From positions 1 through 59,996 of the forward strand of contig CALVNL010000006.1 in assembly GCA_944349655.1 (NCBI GenBank): a stretch of 59,996 nt of DNA. Reading direction: 5' to 3'. Shown here one piece after another: positions 35,011-42,431 of this stretch (the stretch's first letter is position 1; every line of letters starts with the position of its first letter). Source of the stretch: an uncultured Clostridia bacterium. GTDB taxonomy: Bacteria; Bacillota; Clostridia; Christensenellales; DTU072. A program made the position numbers and the translations under genes. The notes under the pieces were generated by a model. The model saw only the letters and a program-made list of their open reading frames with translations. It had not been told where the DNA came from and searched no databases.

Positions 35011-36408
35011 ATGAAATTCAGTATGAAAAACGCGATTTTTATTTCGCTCAGTCTGGTAACCTGGGGTTTTTACCTGCAAATCCTGGACACCACCGTCCAG
35101 ACCGTGATAGTGGATATGCTCGGACAAAAGGAAACCGTAAAAGGCGTTATCCTCGCTCTGGCAAACGCCGTACCCTTGCTCTTTTTTCCGTATGTCGCCA
35201 AAAAAAGCGACCGTTGCGTTTCCCGTTACGGCAAGCGTACGCCCTTTATTTTCGTAGGCACGGTAATAACCGTATTCGGCGTCATAGCGGCGATCGTATG
35301 CGCTTACGCTCTGAACGGAAAAAGCGAAAACAACCTCTCCGCCGTCATAACGTACGGGTTGTTTATGGTGATAAGTTCGGTAGGTATCGGAATTTACCGT
35401 CCGGCGGCAGTCGCCGTACTCCCCGACCTCACCCCGAAAAATCTCAGAGCCGAATACACCGCCGTAAAAAATATTTTCGGCAGCGTGGGCGGTTTCATAA
35501 TCGTGGCGATAGCTTTGTTTTTGAAAGACTATTACTCCCAGCTTTGGCTTTACATAATCAGCGCGGTACTGATGTCCGCGTCCTTTATCGCCTATAGGGT
35601 TGCCATTGACGAAAATAAAATGGCAGCCGAAGTCGCGTCCTCGTTTGCCGACGACGAAGAGGAAAAACTTGCCGAAACCCTCGGCGAAAACGAAGACTAC
35701 CTGAAGAAAATGCCTTCCGACAAAAAACGTTCTCTCGCCTTTTTGCTGTCTTGCACGTTTTTCGTAGGGTTCGGATATTTCGCAATCACCGCTACTTACA
35801 TAAATTACGCCGAAACCATGTGGGGCTGGGCGAGAAATCTCAGCAATATCCTCATCGTTCTCATCGGCGTGGGCGGAGCTATATGCACCCCCGTAGCGGC
35901 TGTCGTTCAGAAAAAAATCGGCAGGAAAAAAACCCTTCTCTTAGGCATAGGGTTTATGCTCGTAGGATATATCGTGTGTTCCCTTATGCTTATCGAAGAA
36001 GTTTTTGCTTCCTGCGGTTGGCTCATATACGTTATGTTCGCTTTCATCGGTATCGGCTGGGGAACTCAGAACGTCATAGTCTACCCTATGGTCATGCAGC
36101 TGTCCGACTCCCGTAACAACGGACGCTTTTCCAGCCTGTTCACCATTTACTACACCCTCCCGAAAGTCTTTACCGTACTGGTAAGCGCGGTTATGTTCGA
36201 CGCTCTCGGATACGAAGTTCTTTTCCCGTATTCCCTCGTTTCCTGTCTCGTCGCTTTTATCTGCGTATTCTTCGTAAAACACGGAGAGGAAACGCCCTCC
36301 TCCCCGCTTCACGTCGGAAATTCCTCCGCTGAAAACGCCGAAAACGACTCTCTTTCCGCCGAAAAAGCGGGAATAACGGAAACAACACGTGTTGCCGAAA
36401 ATTCATAA
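35011..36408 (+). CDS. MFS transporter (GPH/SLC45-like sugar carrier type)
   Basis: The 465-residue protein has about 12 hydrophobic segments in two halves, joined by a charged cytoplasmic loop (about residues 205-245, rich in Glu, Asp and Lys). The loop between segments 2 and 3 reads KKSDRCVSRYGKRTPFIFVG, the D-R-x-G-R/K-R-x-P form typical of GPH/SLC45 sugar carriers. The C-terminal 45 residues are hydrophilic. GGGAGGG lies 5 bases before the ATG. It is monocistronic, with its own promoter and terminator. The substrate is unknown; a glycoside or sugar is the family-based guess. Confidence 0.82.
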   Translation: MKFSMKNAIFISLSLVTWGFYLQILDTTVQTVIVDMLGQKETVKGVILALANAVPLLFFPYVAKKSDRCVSRYGKRTPFIFVGTVITVFGVIAAIVCAYALNGKSENNLSAVITYGLFMVISSVGIGIYRPAAVAVLPDLTPKNLRAEYTAVKNIFGSVGGFIIVAIALFLKDYYSQLWLYIISAVLMSASFIAYRVAIDENKMAAEVASSFADDEEEKLAETLGENEDYLKKMPSDKKRSLAFLLSCTFFVGFGYFAITATYINYAETMWGWARNLSNILIVLIGVGGAICTPVAAVVQKKIGRKKTLLLGIGFMLVGYIVCSLMLIEEVFASCGWLIYVMFAFIGIGWGTQNVIVYPMVMQLSDSRNNGRFSSLFTIYYTLPKVFTVLVSAVMFDALGYEVLFPYSLVSCLVAFICVFFVKHGEETPSSPLHVGNSSAENAENDSLSAEKAGITETTRVAENS

Positions 36409-36425
36409 CGACCGTTTTATCGCCG

Positions 36426-36451
36426 CCGCCCCGTAAAGGGGCGGTTTTTTT
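36426..36451 (+). terminator. Rho-independent terminator of the MFS gene
   Basis: Stem ccgcccc/ggggcgg with a 5-base loop and T7, 18 bases after the stop at 36408. Confidence 0.9.
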
Positions 36452-36503
36452 ATGCGAAAAACCTTTTCGGAAAGTTTACCCTTTTCCACCCCCCGAATTT
36501 TGT

Positions 36504-36532
36504 TTGCAATGTAAAGTTTAATTTGATATATT
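36504..36532 (+). promoter_or_regulatory. Extended -10 promoter of apgM-alaS
   Basis: TTGCAA (36504-36509), 17 bases, TATATT (36527-36532), with TG at 36524-36525 forming an extended -10. It lies 68 bases before the ATG at 36601. I saw no T-box in the leader, although alaS is in the operon. Confidence 0.7.
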
Positions 36533-36600
36533 TATATATACGTTACGGACAGAGCGTAACGCCCCGACTTGCCGTCGGACAAACCGAAAAGAGGTATTTT

Positions 36601-37806
36601 ATGAAATATATAGTTGTTCTGGGCGACGGTATGGCGGATTACCGTAAAGGTCCGCTGGGTTTCCGCACTCCTTTGGACGTCGCCGCAAAACCCAATATCG
36701 ACTCCCTCGCCGCAAAAGGCACCGTCGGACTTATCCGCACCGTGGATCCCGGCATGAGTCCCGGAAGCGACGTGGCGAATTTAAGCGTGATGGGTTACGA
36801 CCCCGCCGTCTGTTATACCGGACGTTCTCCCCTGGAAGCTCTCAGTATCGGCGTCGACTTCACAAAAGACGATACCGTGTTCAGAATGAACCTCGTCTCC
36901 TTACAGGAAAGCGAAGACGGTTCCTTCGACCGTTTCGTGATGAAAGACTATTCCGCGGGCGAAATTTCCTCTTCCGAAGCTCACGAACTGGTAGCTTTCC
37001 TTTCGGAAAATCTTTCCAACGGCTGTATCGATTTTTACGGCGGAACTTCCTACCGCAACTGCGCGGTACTGAGGGGCGCAAAATCCGAAGTGGTTTTCAC
37101 TCCGCCTCACGATATACTCGGCAAGGAAATCGGCGAGTATCTCCCCAAAGGTCCGGGGTCGGAAATTTTCCGTTCCCTTACCGAACGCAGCGTGGCTCTT
37201 CTGAAGGACCACCCCGTAAACGCAGCCCGCAGAGAAAAGGGGCTTAACACCGCCGACGCAGTCTGGTTCTGGGGCAGCGGTACCCGTCCCGAACTCGAAC
37301 CCTTTTATGAAAAATACAACCTTAAAGGAGCGGTCATAAGCGCGGTGGATTTACTGAAGGGCATAGCCATAGCCGCAGGAATGGACGTAATTGAAGTTCC
37401 CGGAGCCACGGGTACGCTGTCCACCGATTTCGCCGCCAAAGCCGCCGCCTGCGTAGCCGCCAGCGAAACGCACGACTACGTTTACCTTCATATGGAAGCC
37501 CCCGACGAATGCGGTCATCAGGGCGACGCCGAAGGAAAAATAAAATCCATCGAAAAAATCGACGGAGTGGTAGGCTACGTCGTGACGGAAATGGAGAAAA
37601 AAGGCGAACCTTTCTGTATCGCCGTGCTGCCCGACCACGCCACGCCGCTGTGCTTAAGAACCCACACTTCCGACCCTGTGCCTTACCTGGTCTATAATTC
37701 CCTGCGCCCCGCTATGTCGGGACTCGTCTTCAATGAAGAAGAAGCGCAAAAAGGACTTTATCTCAACAACGGACGGGCGCTCATCAAACTTATGCTGAAA
37801 AGCTGA
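36601..37806 (+). CDS. apgM: Cofactor-independent phosphoglycerate mutase, archaeal (ApgM) type
   Basis: The enzyme interconverts 3- and 2-phosphoglycerate in glycolysis. The 401-residue protein has the alkaline-phosphatase-superfamily metal motifs VVLGDGMADYR at the N terminus, the GMSPGSDVANLSVMGYDP block with the catalytic Ser, and MEAPDECGHQGD and LPDHATPL at the C-terminal metal site. This matches the shorter archaeal-type ApgM and not the roughly 510-residue bacterial GpmI. The ATG at 36601 was chosen because AGAGG lies just upstream and the family starts MKYIVVLGDG; upstream codons are not conserved. alaS follows 24 bases later. Confidence 0.92.
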   Translation: MKYIVVLGDGMADYRKGPLGFRTPLDVAAKPNIDSLAAKGTVGLIRTVDPGMSPGSDVANLSVMGYDPAVCYTGRSPLEALSIGVDFTKDDTVFRMNLVSLQESEDGSFDRFVMKDYSAGEISSSEAHELVAFLSENLSNGCIDFYGGTSYRNCAVLRGAKSEVVFTPPHDILGKEIGEYLPKGPGSEIFRSLTERSVALLKDHPVNAARREKGLNTADAVWFWGSGTRPELEPFYEKYNLKGAVISAVDLLKGIAIAAGMDVIEVPGATGTLSTDFAAKAAACVAASETHDYVYLHMEAPDECGHQGDAEGKIKSIEKIDGVVGYVVTEMEKKGEPFCIAVLPDHATPLCLRTHTSDPVPYLVYNSLRPAMSGLVFNEEEAQKGLYLNNGRALIKLMLKS

Positions 37807-37830
37807 AAGCCCGTTTTAAGGAGTCTTAAT

Positions 37831-39603
37831 ATGAAAAAACTGGATACCAAACAACTAAGAAAAGCCTATCTTGACTTTTTTGCCGAAAGAGGACACGCCG
37901 TAATTGCGAGCGCGTCGCTCATTCCCGACAACGATCCCACCGTACTGTTCACCACGGCGGGTATGCACCCTCTCGTACCTTATCTGTCGGGACAGGATCA
38001 CCCCGCGGGAAAAAGACTTTGCGACGTTCAGAAATGCGTCCGCACCGGCGATATCGAATCGGTGGGCGACGCCACGCACTGTACCTTTTTCGAAATGCTG
38101 GGCAACTGGTCTTTGGGCGATTATTTCAAACAGGAAAGCATTGCTTTCAGTTTCGAATTTCTGACCAAAGTGCTGGAAATCCCCGTAGAGCGCCTTGCGG
38201 TCAGCGTGTTCAGCGGAGACGAAGACTGCGCCCGCGACGAAGAAAGCGCAAAAAGATGGATTTCTTTGGGAATAGCTAAAGAAAACGTCTTCTATCTCCC
38301 CAAGAAAAACAACTGGTGGGGACCTGCCGGAATGACCGGACCCTGCGGACCCGATACCGAAATTTTCGTCATTACCGACAAGGAAAAATGCTGCGAAGAG
38401 TGTTCTCCCGCCTGCGATTGCGGCAGATACGTGGAGATATGGAACAACGTATTTATGGAATTCAACAAGACCGCGGAAGGAAAATTCCTGCCTCTTGCCC
38501 GCAAGAACGTGGACACGGGAATGGGGCTGGAAAGGACCGTTGCCATGCTCAACGGTTACGAATCCGTTTACGAAACCGACGTTTTCCGTCCCGTCATCGA
38601 CCTTCTTAAGCAAAAAAGCGGCAAGGGCGAAGACTTCATCCGCCCGATGCGTATTATCGCCGACCACGTCCGCACCGCCACCTTTATGTTGGGCGACGAA
38701 AAAGGCGTTACCCCTTCCAACGTGGATCAGGGCTACATCCTCCGCCGTCTGATACGCCGTGCCGTGCGTTTTGCCCGTATCCTCGACCTCGACAGCTCGA
38801 TACTGAACGAAATAAGCGCGCTTTACGTTTCTCTTTACGGCGAATTTTACCCCGAACTCGCGGCAAATAAAAATAAAATAGCCGACGAACTCGCCAAAGA
38901 AACCGACCGTTTCCAGAAAACCCTGGCAACGGGACTGAAAGAATTCGAAAAACTGCTCGGTTATATTCAGAACAACCGTATCAGCGGCAAGGCGGCTTTC
39001 CGTCTGTACGACACTTTCGGCTTCCCCATCGAAATGACCGAAGAACTGGCTTCCGACGCGGGCGTTACCGTAGATACCGAAGGTTTTGCGCGCGCCTACA
39101 AGGAACATCAGGAAAAATCCCACGCCGGAGCCGAACAGAAATTCAAAGGCGGTCTCGCCGACAACAGCGAAGCCACCAGTCGCCTGCATACCGCCACGCA
39201 CCTTCTCAACGCCGCGCTGAAAAAGGTATTGAACGACCCGAACATTCAGCAAAAAGGCAGCAACATCACCGCCGAGAGATTGCGTTTCGACTTTAACTTC
39301 CCCCGTCCCCTCACCAAAGAGGAAATCGAAGAGGTGGAAAAGGAAGTCAACGACGCCATACAGGCGGCTATCCCCGTCGTCTGCGAAGAAATGAGCCTGG
39401 AAAACGCCAGAAAGAAAGGCGCGGTGGGCGTATTCGGCGACAGATACGACGCCAGCGTAAAAGTTTACACCATCGGCGACCGCTCTATGGAAATTTGCGG
39501 CGGACCCCACGCTTCCAACACCTCGGAACTGGGCAAATTCACCGTCGTCAAAGAACAGTCTTCCTCCAGCGGCGTCCGCAGAATAAAAGCCGTTCTCGGC
39601 TGA
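37831..39603 (+). CDS. alaS: Alanyl-tRNA synthetase, short form lacking C-Ala domain
   Basis: The enzyme charges tRNA-Ala. The 590-residue protein contains a full class II catalytic domain (FTTAGMHPLVPYLSG, FEMLGNWSLGDYFK, MTGPCGPDTEIF, VDTGMGLER), the tRNA-recognition region and the editing domain with the zinc ligands HTATH and ICGGPHASNTSELG. It stops at GVRRIKAVLG, where normal bacterial AlaRS (about 870 residues) continues into a coiled coil and C-Ala. The gene ends in a clean stop and terminator, so it is a true short form, not a frameshift remnant. A Cys-rich insert, CCEECSPACDCG, lies before IWNNVFMEF. AAGGAG precedes the ATG. Confidence 0.93.
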   Translation: MKKLDTKQLRKAYLDFFAERGHAVIASASLIPDNDPTVLFTTAGMHPLVPYLSGQDHPAGKRLCDVQKCVRTGDIESVGDATHCTFFEMLGNWSLGDYFKQESIAFSFEFLTKVLEIPVERLAVSVFSGDEDCARDEESAKRWISLGIAKENVFYLPKKNNWWGPAGMTGPCGPDTEIFVITDKEKCCEECSPACDCGRYVEIWNNVFMEFNKTAEGKFLPLARKNVDTGMGLERTVAMLNGYESVYETDVFRPVIDLLKQKSGKGEDFIRPMRIIADHVRTATFMLGDEKGVTPSNVDQGYILRRLIRRAVRFARILDLDSSILNEISALYVSLYGEFYPELAANKNKIADELAKETDRFQKTLATGLKEFEKLLGYIQNNRISGKAAFRLYDTFGFPIEMTEELASDAGVTVDTEGFARAYKEHQEKSHAGAEQKFKGGLADNSEATSRLHTATHLLNAALKKVLNDPNIQQKGSNITAERLRFDFNFPRPLTKEEIEEVEKEVNDAIQAAIPVVCEEMSLENARKKGAVGVFGDRYDASVKVYTIGDRSMEICGGPHASNTSELGKFTVVKEQSSSSGVRRIKAVLG

Positions 39604-39651
39604 TTTTCGTCGAAAATACTTGATTTAAGGCGGTATTTCCGTTAAAAAACT

Positions 39652-39678
39652 TCTCCGTTTGACAAAACGGAGATTTTT
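39652..39678 (+). terminator. alaS terminator whose loop holds the next promoter's -35
   Basis: A 9-bp stem (tctccgttt, 39652-39660, with aaacggaga, 39665-39673) has the loop gaca and then T5. The loop plus the last two stem bases spell TTGACA. Confidence 0.85.
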
Positions 39679-39688
39679 ATTATATAAT
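39659..39688 (+). promoter_or_regulatory. Sigma-A promoter embedded in the alaS terminator
   Basis: TTGACA (39659-39664), 18 bases, TATAAT (39683-39688), both consensus hexamers. The spacer contains the descending stem and T tract of the alaS terminator. Confidence 0.85.
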
Positions 39689-39730
39689 AATAAAAGGGGG
39701 AAAAGGAAAAACTCTTTGACGGGAGGGTTT

Positions 39731-41023
39731 ATGCCTTTGAAAAGAATCGGGAAGTTAATTCTTTGTTTACTGACAGTCTGCTTACTGACCGTCTTTTTAA
39801 TGACGGGCTGTTTCGGAGAAACTCCCGTCGATAACAGAGAAAACACCTTAAAACCCGATATTTCTTCCTCCAAAGAAAATTACGACAAACTCACCACCAA
39901 ACGTTCGAAAACGGACACCACGGTAAAAATTTCGCTGTTCAAGGCGCAGGCGAGTTCTTCCGACCTTACGCCGATTTCCTTAAGCGAAAATCTCGTCGCT
40001 GACCGCACCGTCAACGAAGGTAAACTTTTCCTCGACGCTTCTCTCCGCACTTCTTACGCCGACGACGCCCTGGTCAATTTATACAAATTTCTCATCAAAA
40101 ACAAACTTTCCGTCACGGGCATAACCGAAACCGATATCCTCGGCTATCTGGAAGGCACGCTTTCTCTTGCCCTGCGTTGCGGCGTTTATGACGGCGTCTA
40201 TAATCTCAAGGCGTCCGCCCTCGAAACGGCAAAAGAGGAACGGTCTTTGTTTTACGTCGCTACCGACGACAAGAACGTCAACGCCCTCCTCTCTTCTTTC
40301 GGAATACCTTTCAACGGCTCGATAAGCGATTATCTTATCACGAGCGGTTTTATCAATCTCAATAACGTTTCGGAGTGGCTCAGTCAGGACGTTGCAAGCA
40401 AATACTTCTCCACCGCCGACAATAAATTCATTTATTCCCTGGTCGGCGATCCCGAAAAAGTAATCGATATTCTTTTATCTTTCCTGCCCGACGAAAGCGA
40501 AGCGGCTTCTTACGTCGACGATTATGCCAAAGTCCTCGCCACGGTCAAAAGCTGGATAAGCGTATCCGACGTTTCGGTGGACGCTCTCGTCCATCCCAAC
40601 AAAATGCCCGATAAAAGCACCACGTCGTTGCGCATAGACCTCAACATAAACATTACCGAACTGAACGACGTCCTGGGAAAAATTCATTCCGTTTCCGACG
40701 AAGACAGGAAAACAACCGTCGATTTGTTGCGTTCCGTCGCCGCTTTATACAACCTCAGAGGGACGGAAGGACAGCTCAACACCGTAGGTATTTCGCTGGA
40801 AATCGTGACCGTCGAAAATTTCCTCTACAACGAAGACTGTTCGCTGGAAGGAAAGGAAATTTATTTCGCTTCTCTCGATGAAGAAATTCCCGACAGAAAA
40901 GTTTACGTTTATCCCCCCGACGAAAATACCCCCGACGAAGAAAACGGGTCCGACGGCAGCGCGGAAGATATTCTGGACGGGATTTTGGGCGATCTTACCG
41001 ACAAAATTCCCTTCGTCGCATAA
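39731..41023 (+). CDS. Uncharacterised lipoprotein
   Basis: The ATG at 39731 (MPLKRIGKL) follows GGGAGGG by 3 bases; upstream codons overlap the promoter. The 430-residue protein has a signal peptide with lipobox MTGC. A mixed helix/strand body follows, with a Ser/Lys-rich stalk after the Cys. The C terminus is acidic and Pro-rich (YPPDENTPDEENGSDG). Two similar stretches beginning ISLFKAQ and INLNNVS may mark subdomains, but I recognise no family. It is monocistronic and followed by a terminator that doubles as the next promoter. Confidence 0.75.
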   Translation: MPLKRIGKLILCLLTVCLLTVFLMTGCFGETPVDNRENTLKPDISSSKENYDKLTTKRSKTDTTVKISLFKAQASSSDLTPISLSENLVADRTVNEGKLFLDASLRTSYADDALVNLYKFLIKNKLSVTGITETDILGYLEGTLSLALRCGVYDGVYNLKASALETAKEERSLFYVATDDKNVNALLSSFGIPFNGSISDYLITSGFINLNNVSEWLSQDVASKYFSTADNKFIYSLVGDPEKVIDILLSFLPDESEAASYVDDYAKVLATVKSWISVSDVSVDALVHPNKMPDKSTTSLRIDLNINITELNDVLGKIHSVSDEDRKTTVDLLRSVAALYNLRGTEGQLNTVGISLEIVTVENFLYNEDCSLEGKEIYFASLDEEIPDRKVYVYPPDENTPDEENGSDGSAEDILDGILGDLTDKIPFVA

Positions 41024-41057
41024 AAACGATTTCGGAAAATAAAATTCGCTCTTTCTG

Positions 41058-41087
41058 CGGAAAGGTTTGCTACCTTTCCGTTTTTTT
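41058..41087 (+). terminator. Lipoprotein terminator whose loop holds the next promoter's -35
   Basis: A 9-bp stem (cggaaaggt, 41058-41066, with acctttccg, 41072-41080) has a 5-base loop ttgct and then T7. It is the same design as at 39652. Confidence 0.85.
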
Positions 41088-41095
41088 ATTATAAT
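41067..41095 (+). promoter_or_regulatory. Promoter of the B12-riboswitch operon, embedded in a terminator
   Basis: TTGCTA (41067-41072), 17 bases, TATAAT (41090-41095). The -35 is exactly the hairpin loop plus one stem base. The start point would be near 41102, just before the riboswitch. Confidence 0.72.
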
Positions 41096-41103
41096 AAGGA
41101 ACA

Positions 41104-41249
41104 TATACCGTTCAAGGAAGGGAGCGGACTCAATCCCAAGCCCCACAGCCCCCGCTACTGTATAGGATAATGCCGTACGCCACCGAAAGGGAAGGCAGGC
41201 GCTTTTCGGGTCACCGCCGAAAAGTCCGGAGTCAGGATACTTGCGGATA
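41104..41249 (+). promoter_or_regulatory. Cobalamin riboswitch
   Basis: Conserved parts appear in order: aagggagcggactcaatccc, the core cagcccccgctactgta, the GCCAC...GGGAAGGC pair (gccaccgaaagggaaggc) and the B12 box GTCAGGATACTTGC. The 5' and 3' ends (tcaag near 41112, cttgc near 41240) can close P1. No terminator follows, so control is probably at translation. The ribosome site GGAGG (41265-41269) is itself the loop of a 5-bp tatac/gtata hairpin (41260-41274). Confidence 0.9.
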
Positions 41250-41278
41250 TGAAAATTTTTATACGGAGGGTATAACCT

Positions 41279-41761
41279 ATGAAAAAAATCCTGATTGCGG
41301 GACTTTCCGTCCTGCTTTTGTGTCTGTCGGTCTTCTGCCTTGTCGCCTGTAACGACGGACCTGCTCCCGTCGTCGCCGAAAAAATCGTCTTTTCGGTGGA
41401 AGAAACGGGAGTAAAAGTCATTTTTATCGACGCCGAAAACAATTCCGAAACCGCCTACGACGGCGCGTATTCTGCCGAATATCTGGACGACCTTATCTAT
41501 TTCCTGGCGGGAAAAGAAGTCCTGGAAGCCGAAAGTTCTTCTTCGCAATACGGCTCTTTCTTTACCAAAATCGGCAGCCTTTCTCAGTCCGACAACAATT
41601 ATTTATATTTCTACACCAACCTCGACGAATATAAGGACGTCACCGATTACGCCCTCACCGAAACCTATAACGACCTTACCCTCACCAGCGTGAGTTTAGG
41701 CGCGTCCTCCTTGCCCGTAAAAGCGGGAGCCGTCTATATGGTGACCCTCGTTTCCTTCTGA
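41279..41761 (+). CDS. DUF4430 (transcobalamin C-terminal-like) lipoprotein
   Basis: The 160-residue lipoprotein has the lipobox LVAC. Its DUF4430-like fold includes YLDDLIYFLAGKEVLEAESSSSQYGSFFTKIGSL and NNYLYFYTNLDEY, followed by a closing VKAGAVYMVTLVSF strand. DUF4430 is related to the corrinoid-binding domain of transcobalamin and intrinsic factor. It sits directly under a cobalamin riboswitch and 4 bases before an ECF S component, so a role as surface corrinoid binder that feeds the transporter is likely. GGAGGG lies 8 bases before the ATG. The family assignment is by motif, not by search. Confidence 0.8.
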   Translation: MKKILIAGLSVLLLCLSVFCLVACNDGPAPVVAEKIVFSVEETGVKVIFIDAENNSETAYDGAYSAEYLDDLIYFLAGKEVLEAESSSSQYGSFFTKIGSLSQSDNNYLYFYTNLDEYKDVTDYALTETYNDLTLTSVSLGASSLPVKAGAVYMVTLVSF

Positions 41762-41765
41762 GAAA

Positions 41766-42323
41766 GTGTCCCCTAAGACGATTTTTATAAGAAAACTGGT
41801 TCTGACGGCTCTTTGCGGAGCCATTCTGAACGCAGTCAAATTTTGTCTTATGTATATACCGAACGTGGAGGCGGTGACCCTCCTTACGGTAGTTTTTACC
41901 TACGCTTTCGGTTTGAGCGTGAGTTTTCCCGCCACCCTCGTTTTCTGCGTTATAGAAGGCTTTTTGTGGGGTTTCAACCCTTCCTGGCTCATTGCTTATT
42001 TCATCCATTGGCCCTTTCTTTCTCTCGTCGCCGCTTTCTGTAAAAAACTTCGGCTGTCCTTTCCCCCTTTGCTCGCCCTCGTAGTCGCATTCGTGACCGC
42101 TCTTTTCGGTTTGCAAAGCACTTTCGTCTATTTCCTTACCGGCGGCGCCGTGGGTACTCCCGGTTGGTTTTCTTCTTTCCGTACCGTTTATCTTGCGGGG
42201 ACGGCTTTCTATATAACTCAGACCGTCTGCGCTTTCGTGTCGGTAACTTTTCTGTTTTCTCCTCTGAGAAAACTTCTCACCTCTTTAGGCGACTCCTATT
42301 TCGGGAAAAAACGCCCTCTCTGA
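41766..42323 (+). CDS. ECF transporter S component, probably for cobalamin or a corrinoid precursor
   Basis: The 185-residue membrane protein has about six hydrophobic segments and the organisation of an ECF S component. It has a basic start, LTALCGAILNAVKFCLMYIP, and an FGLSVSFPATLVFCVIEGFLWG block like those of S components that scan extracellular substrate. It starts with GTG at 41766, only 4 bases after the DUF4430 stop, so the two are coupled and share the riboswitch. No ATPase or T subunit is adjacent; EcfA1A2T at 10.7-13.2 kb could energise it. Substrate is inferred from the riboswitch. Confidence 0.82.
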   Translation: MSPKTIFIRKLVLTALCGAILNAVKFCLMYIPNVEAVTLLTVVFTYAFGLSVSFPATLVFCVIEGFLWGFNPSWLIAYFIHWPFLSLVAAFCKKLRLSFPPLLALVVAFVTALFGLQSTFVYFLTGGAVGTPGWFSSFRTVYLAGTAFYITQTVCAFVSVTFLFSPLRKLLTSLGDSYFGKKRPL

Positions 42324-42347
42324 TTTCCCTTTTACTCTTCCTTTCCG

Positions 42348-42377
42348 TTGCTTTTTCGCCCGAAAAAAGGTTATAAT
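42348..42377 (+). promoter_or_regulatory. Possible internal promoter with 16-bp palindrome before the [2Fe-2S] gene
   Basis: TTGCTT (42348-42353), 18 bases, TATAAT (42372-42377). The spacer contains the palindrome tttttcg-cc-cgaaaaa (42352-42367), a candidate operator. The start would lie about 48 bases before the ATG at 42432. Confidence 0.55.
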
Positions 42378-42431
42378 TTATTCGAACGGGATTTTCCGTT
42401 CCGAAATAATCGGAAAAGTATCGGAGTATTT

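Noticed and set aside
36452-36600. T-box or alanine-responsive leader before apgM-alaS
   Set aside because: The leader is short (under 70 bases after the promoter), and no T-box core or antiterminator pair is present.
37855-39510. A 551-codon minus-strand ORF opposite alaS
   Set aside because: alaS has all its conserved motifs on the plus strand; the reverse frame shows none.
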